A stretch of DNA of 64,000 bases from Metridium senile (GCA_949775045.1 OX459103.1:8651842-8715841); one strand, 5' to 3'; shown: positions 24,601 to 35,282, counted from the first letter of the stretch. The notes: generated from the sequence alone by a model not told the origin. Translations and numbers: made by a program.

Positions 24601-27600
24601 ACAAGTTTATTTGGTGAATTATTAAGTGTGTAAGGTAAAAAGTGTGTCTACATTTGCATGTTTTTTTTTTACCACAAACTTACCGCGCGCACTTCCGGTT
24701 AATATAAGCCAATCCGAAGCATTTTTGTCGCGTCACCAACAGTTCCAGGATGGCGTCGTGCGAGAGAGTTGCTTCCGGTGTCAAACTTCTATAAATATGT
24801 CCTTAACATAAATATAACTTTCATTGGGAAACCATTACAAGCGATCGATGTTTAACCAATCATTTTATCTAGGTATCGTACCTGACCATTTTAAACTCGC
24901 AAGAGTAATACCTGTCCATAGAAAAGGATCTCAACTTAACTTTTTACAGATATTTTACAGCATAATAGAAAAGCCTGCTTATGTCCAAAAGGTTGATAGA
25001 TTTCATTAATAAGAACAACATGTTATATGGAAAACAACTTGGCTTCATGTCCTCACATTTAACTATATCCACGCAATCTTGTCTGTTGTTGATAATATTC
25101 AAAAAGCTTTCAATGATAACTTGTTTTCTTGTGGAATATTTCTAGATCTGAGCAAGGCTTTTGACTCGGTCGATCACTGTATTTTAATAAATAAGCTTGA
25201 ACACTATGTAATAAGAGGAACGGCAAAAGACTGATTTACTTCATATCTACCTATAACAGAAAACGATTAGTTTCTCTGGAAAGCGTTAACTCAGAACTCA
25301 GTCGAGAACAGTTCATGTGGTGTGCCACAGGGGTCAGTTCTTGGCCCCACACTTTTTTGTTGTGTATCAATGATTTCCATAATTCTTCATTAACTTTTGA
25401 TTTACATCTCTTTGCGGACGATTCGAACCTCTTTTATTGAAATAAGAGCCTTCAAGTAATATAGGAACAAATAAATTCTCAAAAATTAGGATCAGAAATT
25501 GTCAAAATGTGCACTATTGACGAGTCTTAAAGTGCACCTGGTGCCCTTCATGATATTTTGCGAATCTGTTGTACATGAGGTGTATAATAAGTGTACTTAA
25601 TTTTTTTGATGTCGACCTTTCCTTTCTGAGATATAAACATTTGAAATCTGAAAATGCAAATGAAGTGACGTCATCACAGGCCTCATTAAATATACAAAAG
25701 CTCTCTGGAAATAATTATAGCAATTTTTTAAAGCTCAATATCTGTATTACTAATATTCACACTACCATTAACATTTTTACTACTTTACAAAAACAAGCTT
25801 GCTGTCAGCTTTGAAACAAAACTTTGACAAATTCCTGGGATGACGTCACCTCATTTGCATCAGAATTCAAATGTTCATATCTCAAAAAGGAGAGGTCGAC
25901 ATCAAGAAATATTAATTACTCTTATTATACACCTCATGTACAACAGATTCGCAAAATATCATGAAGGGCGTCAGGTGCACTTTAACATTGTCTTAAGGTG
26001 GCTGACTACTATACGAAAAACAAATCAGAATTTATTATTAGAAAGGTATTTCATAGGAAATTTAATGGTGATTCAGATGAAAAAGAGAAAATTGGGGTGT
26101 CCCGAGCTCGTTTCTGAGATATTGGACTTTGAATAGTATCCACTCTGCAAGTTTTCGAACGAAAAATGGCAAAAACTGCGCTTGGAACCAAATAATTCAC
26201 AACATCAAAACTAAAAGAGCTGTGGACGTATTTTTTTTTAGAAAATCTTACGTGAGGATTTTTCTCGAGATCTGTTAAATAATTAATAGGAAATATGTCC
26301 GAGTAAGGTGAACAAATATGTAATATGTATGCTCATAAAGTCCGAAATCGAGCGTAAACGAGCATTTGTATTAGCAGACACAGTATTTTTTTTATAGTTG
26401 TAGAAATCAGAAATTTCTTAAAGTTTGTCAAAACAACGATTTTTACCTGTTCTTCCTGAATATCAAAAACAAATCATAGGGTCCCGGGCGAATTTTTGAG
26501 TTTTAAGAGAAAAACGAGCCTAAAATCAGCTTTTTCCACCATTTTGACTACTCTGCCAGTCCTGGGAACGGGAGAATTACAACGTTATTTCTGATTGGAT
26601 ACATTTTACCCAATCCAATGAGCTGTTCCTTTTGAACTTACGCCATCTTGTCACGCAACACTCGTGCGATGTTGAGGGAAAGTTTTTCAACTACTCGAAG
26701 TATTTCTTTTCAAAAAACGTCCCTTAAAACAAGTTTATGGATTATTTCTCAAAGGCAATTCACTTTTCTGTAAGTAGAAGCTATAATAAATGTCGCTATG
26801 TATCATTTCATGTGTTCGTTGTTTTGTTTTAACTAATTTTCCATCGTCTTTTTGACATATTTCAACTTTCATATCCATTATTTTTCCAACAAAAACGTGC
26901 TAAAATTGTCTTTACGACAGAAAATGCCTTTTATATAATGCTTATGTTTTCGTTTTATTTCACTAATGTTGTGCAATTGTTGTTTGGATAAGTTTTGAGT
27001 CCTATTTTGCCGTTTTTCGTGAAATGTGAGTTTTGTAATTAAAATAATCGCCAGTTCGGCCACCTTTGAAGTTCCTTTTACTTTTATAAATTCACATATC
27101 AAGGTGAAACAGATCCCTTTCAAATGACAGCGTATCTAAATCATGATAATGGCTGTTAAATTGCTTAACGCTTTAAAATATACGGCACAAAAATGAATGT
27201 TTGGATTCCCTGTATCTCTACCGTGACTCGATGTCGTATGTGCGCGAAGTCATGCGCAGTTTTCTAGTTTTTGTATAGTAGTCAGCCACCTTAACATTGA
27301 AAAATCAAACTTTCTTATCTTTCATCCACGTACACAAGAACAAGTTTTAGCATGATATCGTAATTAGAAAAACCTGAGTAAGGTTTCGGTTCTTCAATTT
27401 TTTGAACGGGATTCGGACCCAATATCTTACAAGTACAAATGTAAACAAATAATAAAATAAAGCATGTCTCCTTTTATTTATTTACAGGGAGGTTTATCTA
27501 CTAGAGAAGAAATGTGTTTAAACTTTGTTTTCTACTATCCACATATTCCGACACTCTCCAGGAAATGTTCATCCAGTGATCTTCAAGCTGGATCAAAAAT

Positions 27601-30600
27601 GATGAACAAATATTATCCGTAAGTGTAGACTACACAACAGTGCCTGATTTAACGCAAAAACTACGAGGAAACGAGTTGAAGTTAGATGGTTTAATGTTGG
27701 TCATTATTGGTCAATTATGGTGATGTGAGTTATGTGAGCGATGTGATGTTGTTATATGATGTGAGCGATGTGATGTTGTTATATGATGTGAGCGATGTTA
27801 TGTGAGTGATGTCATGTTATGTCATTTCATGTCATGGAACTTTGTCAAAAACACCATCAATGAAGCCGAGAAATATTATGTACGTGTATATAAACGATCT
27901 TCCATCAGTACCGAAAGTATGCAACATTGAGTCCTATGTCGACGACTCAAAGGCTCTTTTATCTTTTCCGATAAAAGATGTAGTAACTGCCCAACACAAA
28001 CTTGAGGAAGATCTTCAGCATGTGGCGGCTTGGTGTTGCAAAAATCAATTACTCATCAATACAAAGAAGACCAAGTTCCTTTTGGTTGGCACGCGTCAGC
28101 TGTTACGAAGACTCCCCGAGGAAATGTCTCTGTCTTTCTTAGGAGAAAAAATTACATTTGTTTCAAGCGCAAAAGACCTTGGGATAACATTGGACAGCAA
28201 TTTGACATATGACAATCATATAAATGAACTGACATCTTCATGCATGTCCAAATTAAACTTTGTCAGATTAACAGGGTCAAAGACAGCTTTGATAAAGACA
28301 CACTTCATTTAATAATTTCTGCTTTAGTACTAAGTAAGTTGTACTCCCGGGGGGTGTACTCCCTTTGTCGAAGTGGTAGGGGTGATCGGCGTACCTTTTA
28401 GGGTTAAAAATATTTCCTGTACGTACCTTTTAGGGTCCTGGCTCAAAAATCACTTACATAACATGATTCCGTACCTGTAAGGGTCATTTTTACTCTGCTT
28501 TGTTGCTAAAAGTAAGCTTGGCTGGCAAGAACATCGCACAGCCGTACCTTTTAGGGGTTGAAATCAACAAGGCTTTAACAGTTATTTTTGTCTGTGCGTA
28601 CCTTTTAGGGGTCGTTTCCAAAACCTCCGCCGATCACCCCTACCACTTAGACAAAGGGAGAACCCCCCCCCCCCCCCCCGGGGTTGTACTACTGTTCGTC
28701 AGATTGGTCCAACACTTCAATTACTAACATTAAGAAACTTCAAGGTGTACATAATTTTGCTTGTAGAATAATTACAAATACTAGGAAATTTGAGCACATT
28801 ACACTTGCTCTTCGTGATTTAGGCTGGTTGCCTGTAAAGGAACATCTGTTATATAGAGACTCTATTATGTCGTTTAAGTGTATGAACGGGCTTGCACCGT
28901 CATATTTATGTGATCTATTCTGTAAACGCAAGGTAATACATGATCGTAATACCCGAAATCGGGAGTCCTTACAAATTCTTCTTCTTCTTCTTCTTCTTCT
29001 TCTTATTATGTCATGTCATGTCATGTCATGTAAGTGTTGTGATGTGAATGATGTGAGCGATATGATGCTATGTAATGTAATGCAATGTGATGTGATGTGA
29101 TGTCAGCGATGTCATGCCATGTCATGTGATATGAAGTCATGTAATGTGATATCATGTCATGTAAGTGACGTGATGTGATATGATGTAAAGTGACGTGACG
29201 TGATGTGATGCGGTGTGATGTGGTGTGATGTGATGTGATGTGATGTGATATGATGTAAAGTGACGTGACATGATGTGATGTGGTGTGATGTGATATGATA
29301 TGATGTGATATGATATGAAGTGATGTGATGTGATGCGGTGTGATATGATATGATATGATGTGATGTGATGTGATGTGATGTGATGTGATGTGATGTGATG
29401 TGATGTGATGTGATGTGATGTGATGTGATGTGATGTGATGTGATGTGATGTGATGTGATGTGATGTGATGTGATGTGATGTGATGTGATGTGATGTGATG
29501 TGATGTGATGTGATGTGATGTGATGTGATGTGATGTGATGTGATGTGATGTGATGTGATGTGATGTGATGTGATGTGATGTGATGCGATGTCAACGATGT
29601 CAGCGATGTCATGTGATATGAAGTCATGTAATGTGATATCATGTCATGTGAGTGACGTGATGTGATGTGATATGATGTAAAGTGATGTGATGTGATGTGA
29701 TCTGATCTGATGCGGCGAGATGTGATGTGATGTGATGCGGTGTGATATGATATGATTTGATATGATGTGATGTGATGTGATGTCATCGATGTCATGCCAT
29801 GTCATGTGATATGAAGTCATGTAATGTGATATCATGTCATGTGAGTGATGTGATATGATTTAAAGTGATGTGATGTGATGTGATGTGATGTGATGTGATG
29901 TGATGTGATGTGATGTGATGTGATGTGATGTGATGTGATGTGATGTGATGTGATGTGATGTGATGTGATGTGATGTGATGTGATGTGATGTGATGTGATG
30001 TGATGCGATGTCAACGATGTCAGCGATGTCATGTGATATGAAGTCATGTAATGTGATATCATGTCATGTGAGTGACGTGATGTGATGTGATATGATGTAA
30101 AGTGATGTGATGTGATGTGATCTGATCTGATGCGGCGAGATGTGATGTGATGTGATGCGGTGTGATATGATATGATTTGATATGATGTGATGTGATGTGA
30201 TGTCAGCGATGTCATGCCATGTCATGTGATATGAAGTCATGTAATGTGATATCATGTCATGTGAGTGATGTGATATGATTTAAAGTGATGTGATGTGATG
30301 TGATGTGATGTGATGTGATGTGATGTGATGTGATGTGATGTGATGTGATGTGATGTGATGTGATGTGATGTGATGTGATGTGATGTGATGTGATGTGATG
30401 TGATGTGATGTGATGTGATGTGATGTGATGTGATGTGATGTGATGTGATGTGATGTGATGTGATGTGATGTGAAGCGGTGTGTTGTGATATGATATGATA
30501 TGATGTGATGTTATGTGATATGAATGATGTGATGTAATGTGATCAGAACGGCCTCTCATATTGTAACTATTATATACAGTGAGCTTCTACCCAAAAGTAA

Positions 30601-31366
30601 TATGCGATGGAACGCTATCAAAACAAGCAACAAGACCTGGACGAACGAGATGACCGCTGACTACAGGAAGATGATTGACAAGCAGGCTGGTGTTTTCGTG
30701 TCGTATTGTAACAATGAGAGGAATATAACTTTTACGGTAGGTGTTTTGGCTACCTTTTTTTATTGGGAGAAACGTACTGGTGCTATTTTTGAATTTTCTG
30801 GAGACTCAGTGATAAAGCCTAAAAAGCATTATTGCTGCAATTGTATCATGTAGAGTGCTTCCCCTGGGAATAGATTACATCCCCTTTAGTTAGATCTAGT
30901 TCGGCTGCGTATGCATCCTTAATTGTAGTGTAGTGGTAACACGTCGGACTAGAAAGCCGAAACCGTAGGGTTCGATTTCCGCCAAGGGCATATGATATTT
31001 TTTTCATCTTTATTTCACTTATAAACTCATTATTCACTTCAATTCTGCGTTTCCATTTACGGTGTTCAAATTTACCTTAGAGATTGATATCGCCCTGGAA
31101 TCCCCCACAGTGCTCTATACTAATTTGTCCGGCTGCGTATCCAGCGTGGTTGGTACTTGAAGTGGAGCTAAATATAATGAAGCTATGTTTTGCTATTGTT
31201 CTTCCAGGAAGCGATCAAAGATGAATACCAAACCCCGGTAGTAAAGATCACTACCCAACAACCAAAACCAACAGACAACTGTGATGTTATCAGTTCAGCC
31301 ACAGCACTAACTGTCTGGGTGTTGTCACAACTCATTGGACTTACAGCAGTGTTGCTTGTAGTCTAA
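15659..31366 (+). CDS. DBH/MOXD1-like copper monooxygenase, copy 2 (14 exons, 614 aa)
   Basis: Exons: 15659-15937, 16679-16822, 19311-19481, 19615-19698, 19874-20065, 21773-21875, 22544-22710, 23011-23083, 23203-23288, 23974-24012, 24461-24520, 27488-27618, 30580-30736, 31208-31366 (TAA). All are open and GT-AG spliced, with the same phases as copy 1. Signal peptide, DOMON, both copper domains and all six ligands (HH, IHY, HTHLA, EEMC) are present. Exon 6 reads HYDNLALKT where copies 1 and 3 have HYDNP. Exon 13 is two codons shorter than in copy 1. An upstream in-frame ATG at 15644 would add MFPCI, but the other copies do not share it, so 15659 is preferred. The gene is stretched by a LINE before exon 6, a second decayed LINE plus two TTAA elements in intron 11, and a third LINE inside the intron 12 satellite. 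It looks functional. Confidence 0.92.
16441..16655. repeat. (CATC)n microsatellite, intron 1 copy 2
   Basis: Near-perfect CATC tandem ending just before exon 2. Reading frames of repeated DGWM or HPSI are artefacts. Confidence 0.95.
16849..17000. mobile_element. Foldback MITE, intron 2 copy 2
   Basis: GCATGATATCGTAAATTATT at about 16869 pairs with AATTTACGATATCATGC at about 16939-16955, with an inner pair around CCGAGG. Absent from the other copies. Confidence 0.6.
17242..17382. mobile_element. MITE with CTTGAAAGGTAGCTGG ends, intron 2 copy 2
   Basis: CATCTTGAAAGGTAGCTGGA at the left pairs with GAGCTACCTTTCAAGATG at the right; the centre holds GCATCGATGCAAAGG. The same element is at the same place in copies 3 and 4 but not in copy 1. 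Confidence 0.75.
17446..19265. repeat. CAA-rich satellite with 54-bp unit, intron 2 copy 2
   Basis: About 1.8 kb of a unit built from ACGACAGCAATGACAATAGC, AACTACAGTAGCAACAATAA and CAACAACAGCAACA. Because 54 is a multiple of three and the unit lacks stops in some frames, 500-619 aa reading frames stay open on both strands. These are not genes: they sit between exons 2 and 3 and have no other support. Confidence 0.95.
20085..20335. repeat. 47-bp minisatellite, intron 5 copy 2
   Basis: Units of GTTGGGGCAGCATAATTCTT with GGGGGAGGGGTATATAGTGA, as in copies 1 and 3. Confidence 0.85.
20336..20760. other. Private insertion, unassigned
   Basis: Unique sequence in intron 5 of copy 2 that is missing from copies 1 and 3. 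No ORF or inverted ends found. Confidence 0.4.
20760..21620 (+). mobile_element. 5'-truncated non-LTR retrotransposon, intron 5 copy 2
   Basis: The frame 20783-21265 encodes a reverse transcriptase C-terminal region: [28 protein letters not shown] and the [20 protein letters not shown] segment typical of jockey/CR1-like LINEs. The end frameshifts into [12 protein letters not shown], with a further piece in another frame to 21386. It is followed by a 3' UTR with tandem TAGACGA(T/A)TGTAAT and a poly(A)-like run at about 21611-21620. No N-terminal part, so it is dead on arrival. Confidence 0.75.
21620..21770. other. Duplicated exon 6 acceptor region, copy 2
   Basis: CCACAAATACTA(A/G)AATA...CCAGTAA and CCATTTGTGTATCCTGAC occur at about 21621-21700 and again at 21716-21790, where the real exon 6 begins. 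Copy 3 has a single version. The first copy has a changed acceptor (TTCAACC rather than GTCAGCC), so it is likely unused. Confidence 0.6.
22125..22379. mobile_element. MITE, intron 6 copy 2
   Basis: Arms with TACACCTAT, GTCAGAAGGAGATCTGCAAT and GAGACCGAAATGAATTC are repeated inverted at the right end (22325-22379). Copy 3 shows the empty site. Confidence 0.75.
22863..22960 (-). repeat. SINE-like repeat fragment, intron 7 copy 2
   Basis: Shares TTGAACACCGTAAATGGAAA and GCGTTCGGTGTATAA with copies 1 and 3 at the same place. Confidence 0.55.
23765..23910. repeat. 16-bp minisatellite TATGAATATTTGGAAG, intron 9 copy 2
   Basis: About eight imperfect units. Copy 3 has about four (41400-41480) and copy 1 a single unit (about 7646), a graded expansion among paralogues. 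Confidence 0.8.
25531..25981. mobile_element. 451-bp long-TIR MITE at a TTAA target
   Basis: The left arm AGTGCACCTGGTGCCCTTCA onward is repeated inverted at the right end (…AGGTGCACT), arms about 150 bases. TTAA flanks both sides (25527-25530, 25982-25985). Copy 3 carries the uninterrupted LINE as the empty site. Confidence 0.85.
25997..27290. mobile_element. 1.29-kb element with GGTGGCTGACTACTATAC ends at a second TTAA
   Basis: GGTGGCTGACTACTATAC at the left and its exact complement at the right, flanked by TTAA (25993-25996, 27291-27294). No intact transposase seen. TTAA duplication is typical of piggyBac and Kolobok groups; the ends do not settle which. A one-ended relative starts at 6557 (TTAAGGTGACTGGCTAC). 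Confidence 0.8.
27717..27835. repeat. Start of TGATG-type satellite, intron 12 copy 2
   Basis: GTGAGCGATGTGATGTTGTTATAT repeats in degenerate TGATG sequence, cut off by the LINE at about 27840. Confidence 0.7.
27840..28975 (+). mobile_element. 5'-truncated LINE inside the intron 12 satellite of copy 2
   Basis: Encodes a reverse transcriptase C-terminal half: [22 protein letters not shown] (motif C) and [11 protein letters not shown]-like region, [16 protein letters not shown], then after the inserted MITE the [20 protein letters not shown] block typical of CR1/L2-type elements. Removing 28346-28690 restores one continuous frame (…[11 protein letters not shown]…). It ends at (TTC)n at about 28978. 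Confidence 0.8.
28346..28682. mobile_element. hAT-like MITE, CCCGGGG family, 8-bp TSD
   Basis: Arms CTCCCTTTGTCGAAGTGG / CCACTTAGACAAAGGGAG and GGGGTGATCGGCG / CGCCGATCACCCC with G/C-run termini. GTTGTACT is duplicated at 28338-28345 and 28683-28690. Relatives at 591-628, 58173-58343 and 59618-60209. The 8-bp duplication suggests hAT-type mobilisation. Confidence 0.85.
29036..30540. repeat. (TGATG)n satellite with 420-bp higher-order repeat, intron 12 copy 2
   Basis: TGATG pentamers with variant blocks. The block starting TGATGCGATGTCAACGATGT at 29581 recurs at 30001 and stays nearly identical for about 300 bases, giving a 420-bp period. Confidence 0.95.
30900..31150 (+). mobile_element. tRNA-derived SINE-like repeat, intron 13 copy 2
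   Basis: AGTGTAGTGGTAACACGTC resembles a pol III A box and GGTTCGATTTCC a B box with one extra T, followed by a body shared with intron 7 of all three copies. GGCTGCGTAT occurs at both ends. It replaces the CAT microsatellite found in this intron of copies 1 and 3. It does not fold as an intact tRNA that I can support. Confidence 0.6.
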
Positions 31367-31387
31367 GTTTGTTGTTTAAAACAACCT

Positions 31388-31567
31388 AGCCTGCGTGGCG
31401 GCTCTTGGGGTTTGGGGGAGAGAGGGGGAGGGGAGGGGAGAAGGAGGGAAGGAAGATAGATAGATAGATAAACTTTATTTAGACACGGTGTCAAATCACA
31501 CTCCCTTCTTCCCTCTTCCCTCTTCCCTCTCCTTCTCTCACCAAACACTAGAGCCGCCACGCAGGCT
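31388..31567. mobile_element. MITE in 3' flank of copy 2 (same as after copy 1)
   Basis: AGCCTGCGTGGCGGCTCT at the left and its complement AGAGCCGCCACGCAGGCT at the right; flanks AAAACAACCT and AAAAACAACT. Its centre has GATA repeats. Copy 3 has no insertion here. Confidence 0.8.
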
Positions 31568-31722
31568 AAAAACAACTAAGTATATGGATTTGAAAAAGAT
31601 TTACGATAATAGTTTATGATTCCAAAGTGTAGATTAGTGAGTTAGTCAATTGGAAGGTAGATAGCTGAGACTGACAAAATTATGAGGCTGATTGTTTATT
31701 GTTTCGAGTGTTTGGAAGCCCT

Positions 31723-31728
31723 AATAAA
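31723..31728 (+). terminator. Putative poly(A) signal AATAAA, copy 2
   Basis: This is the same position in the conserved 3' flank as in copy 1 (CCCTAATAAACC). In copy 3 the homologous position reads CTAAGAAATC, so the signal is lost there. Confidence 0.4.
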
Positions 31729-31869
31729 CCATGAAGCACGAGTTTTTAGAATAATTTCTCTAACGAGCTATCCGTATGCGCATGCTGTTTGGGAATCTTG
31801 TGAAGTGGTTTGTGATAATATTTTCAAAATATCTCAAGTAAACAGTTAAAATATTGCAGTCCAATAGAT

Positions 31870-33380
31870 TGCTGTCCAATATCGCATATTTAACAATTAT
31901 TCGCCGAAGGCGAAGTGGTTATCGGGCGAATATTTACCGAGCCGCGAGTCTTCGAGCGTATTATATGCACAATTCACAACCGAACAAAAACATAAAGAAA
32001 CGAAAATTATTGATAAAATAAAAAATGATTGCGTAATATTACAAAGCGTGACAAGACGCACGAGCTTCAGCTGTAGAGATGGTCTAATATCCCGAGATAG
32101 CGAACCAATGAGAACGCGCACGTTCTTTAGACTGCAAAACAGTCCCTACTTTTACGTGACAACTCCGAGGAAACGAGTTGAATTTCGATCGCGAGAGGAT
32201 GAGGAGATGATTAACGGCCGAGCGGGGAGTGAGGCGAGAGGGGAGAGACGCGAAAAGTATGAGGTTTTGAATTGTGTATATGGTCAATTCCATGATCATG
32301 GACGTTACATTTGAAGGCTTTTTTTTTTACTTCAATTCCATATAAAATTTAGAAAAAGGCATGAATTTGCTAATTGTCCTTTTGATAAGATACTTTGGGT
32401 TGAGCCTTATTGGTAAGTGGATGAAGAATTGCTCTACCTCAAATCTATAAGAAAATATGAATTAATAAGTTATTGTCATGGACGTTACAAAATATAAACC
32501 ACACTTTTCAGTGAACAATTTCAATATAAAAATGCTCAGAATTTTTCCACCATAGAAAACCAATAAGGGCATATAGATATGGCAGTGGAACTATATTTAT
32601 GTTATATATTGTTATTTTGACATCTTATCCTTTTCGCTCGTGTTAATGAGTGAAAAACCAGTGTCATGGACGTTACAGGTCCTGTCATGGACGTTGCGTT
32701 GTATGAAATATTCACCTGTTTTAACCTGTTTTAACCTCTTTATTACCCTATCTTTCTGCAATCTACTCATATCACACTTTAAATGGTTGCTTTTTGCCTG
32801 GAATTTTGCAGTTTTGACTGAGGGGGGAGGGGTGGGGAGGAACAAATTGGGATTTGTACCGAAAGCTAAAAAATCAGTTGAAAACAGCCATGCTATAGCT
32901 AATAATGAAGCTTTTTAGGGTATATTATGGATAAATAGTTAAGTAAGAACAATCCAAGGTGCCAGATCTACCTTAAATACTTCTGAAATATGCCGAAGAC
33001 CCCCCTAAAAGTTAACGAAGTGCCGATTTCTACTTGAGTCATATATTTTCCAATCACTCAACTATTACTCTATTCAAATATGATATAGTTTGCCTCGGAT
33101 TATTTGTTTTCATTTTGATGAATTTTTGCTCTCTCATATGGAATTGCCCATATACTAAATTGAGTTGTCGACCTACATATTCTGCTCTAATGGGCTCGCA
33201 TGAATCCAGTAAGTGTTTAAGTGTATAGGTCGCAACGTGACTAAAATACAGAGATGTGATTGGACGATTAGTTTTTGCCAGAAAAGAGGCATAACTAATC
33301 AATTCAAAGACCCACAATTCCTTCCGGTCGTGCCACTCACCGTTCTTTCCTTTAAACTTTTTTTAAAAATAAGTAGATGT
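31870..33380. other. Intergenic between copies 2 and 3, no gene
   Basis: Not found after copy 1. TTCGCCGAAGGCGAA at 31899-31913 is a short palindrome. CATGGACGTT recurs at about 32295, 32480, 32665 and 32687, an unexplained short repeat. Small reading frames here look like chance. Confidence 0.5.
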
Positions 33381-33414
33381 GGTGTCTCTGCATTCTTATA
33401 AAGAAAAGACAACC

Positions 33415-33740
33415 TTCTATCTAATCGATAGAAATCGATCATCGGAAAGCTAATCGATAAATCGATATCACACGATTTATTTAGTTGATAAATATCGATT
33501 TATCGAAATTTATCGAAACTCGATAATCACAAATTTTCTGGCTGATTAATATCGATTAATATTGATAATCGTTGAAAATCGATAGTAGATGAAAACGTGC
33601 TGTTGAACATGAAATAAAGTACAACAAAGACCGTTATAAATATCGATAAATATATCGTTATCTATATTGATAAATATCGATATACAAAATCGATATAAAT
33701 CGATTTAATCGATAATCATAAAAAGCTGTGTATCTATTTT
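33415..33740. repeat. ATCGAT-rich block, between copies 2 and 3
   Basis: Homologous to 14560-14860. It is separated from its second half (34550-34668 and 35283-35330) by two insertions. Confidence 0.75.
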
Positions 33741-33741
33741 T

Positions 33742-34539
33742 ACTCGTGCCTAGGCCTTTGGCCGTGGCATGAGTCTTAAAATGCAGTATTTCCATGTAGA
33801 TTTGCCGAGTCCTTTGCTGGCCAGCACGAATAGAGGGAGATTGGGGATATTGTAATACCAGTGCACGAGTACATGGATATATATTTGATTTGTCGAAGGA
33901 ATGATTTCTCGGTGGAAGTAATCGCGAATACTCTCATATTTTATGCCCTCACACCAAATCGTTCGCAGTAGAATTACACTTAAGTTTATATCGAATATTT
34001 TCGGAAAGGGTCACTCTGTGAATTTTACTAAAGATCATGCAATTTACGGGCGAACTAAGTGAACCAACTTATTATGATTGAATTTATCGAGAAATCTTCG
34101 CTGTTAGCAGAAGCTACTTTTTATCCATCATTTCATAATGCTATGGAATGGATTCACAACCAGTTACATGACAAAGGACGAAGCTGTTACTACTGGATAT
34201 TTAACAGTATTGTAAGCATTCTTATTGTAAGTACGATACAGCGAAGACAACAACAGTATAATACTTTAGTGATGTTTAGGGTAAATATATTGCTTCTTGT
34301 AATTATTTCTTTTATATTTTTGATTAAAGTAACAAGTTTATCTGTCAATAGTTTAATTTTATTGCCGACTACTACAAGCTTCATGTTATTGATCTGATAA
34401 GTAAATGATTCATAACATTCTATTGACAATTGTTTTGTGATCGCGATCAGAATTTTGTGCGTGCAACTAGAGAGTTGACATCTGGACTGGGTTTTCACAA
34501 TCTACATGCTGTTATCAATGTCCTCTCCAGGGCACGAGT
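33742..34539. mobile_element. 0.8-kb insertion with ACTCGTGCC ends
   Basis: ACTCGTGCC at the left, GGCACGAGT at the right. The paralogous spacer after copy 1 (about 14860) is continuous across this point, showing the empty site. Contents non-coding. Confidence 0.6.
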
Positions 34540-34668
34540 TAACCCTGAAAGCCAGGGTCTAGTTTTTATTAGCCTCTGGCTCGGAATGTATTAAAGGGTG
34601 ACCTTATCCCACGTTTTGACTTTAATAATTTGATTGATTGATTTCACTAGTTATTATCGGAATGTATT

Positions 34669-35282
34669 CTTCGTTTGCAACCACGTGATAATCGGGACAT
34701 AATAGACCATAATAAGCCAATTTCTGCCGATCTCAAATTTCACAACCTTATTTCTTAGTCGTATTGAAAAATGACATTCATATTCTTTTAGAGCATTTAA
34801 AACTGAGTATATTGACCGATTTTTGAATCTGTAGAGTATTTGGATGCAGAATTATTCGCGATCAAAGTTGCGCGATATTTGGTAAGAATGTATGGAGCGG
34901 CCATGCTGGAGGACATCTCATATCCTCCAAGATGGCGGCCAAAACTTCTAAGGTCTGATATGAAGGGAAACTGAAACATTTTTAAAATATTTCGTTAAAA
35001 TATACTTGAATTAGATGCTAAAAGTCTTTACGAACCAAATGTTTTGAAAAGGAACAAATTATTCTTGATTTTTATCGCCCGATTAGGATACGTGACCGGC
35101 ATTGCGTGACACAATTCTAACTTGAATATCTCGGGAACCAAAAACTTTTATAAACCCAAACTTCAGAAATGTCTTTTTAAAACAGTTAACTATAACATAT
35201 ATAGTGCATGTTTTAATACGAGATATAAAAAATATTTCGGTTTGGTGATGACATGTGATGACGTCAGTTGCAAACGAAGAAT
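34669..35282. mobile_element. 0.6-kb MITE with CTTCGTTTGCAAC ends
   Basis: CTTCGTTTGCAACC...TGACGTCAGTTGCAAACGAAG. The empty site is the continuous GGAATGTATTGATAAATAT at about 14957, which indicates an ATT duplication. Confidence 0.75.

Larger units (their letters stand above)
24820..27350 (+). mobile_element. Decayed LINE in intron 11 copy 2, interrupted by two TTAA elements
   Basis: Broken reverse transcriptase frames: [19 protein letters not shown] near 24870, [18 protein letters not shown] near 25140, a [13 protein letters not shown] block near 25330 and ADDSN near 25420, with frameshifts and stops. The 3' end resumes at 27295. The same truncated LINE is at the same site in copy 3 (45890-46700), so it predates that duplication. 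Intron 11 of copy 1 is only 93 bases and lacks it. Confidence 0.75.

Noticed and set aside
30925..30990. Functional tRNA gene
   Set aside because: A- and B-box-like sequences are present, but the B box has an extra base and no cloverleaf with paired acceptor stem could be supported; it fits a SINE head.
32048..32314. 88-aa ORF rich in Arg/Glu between copies 2 and 3
   Set aside because: Short, no recognised domain, overlaps an equally long frame on the other strand; likely chance.
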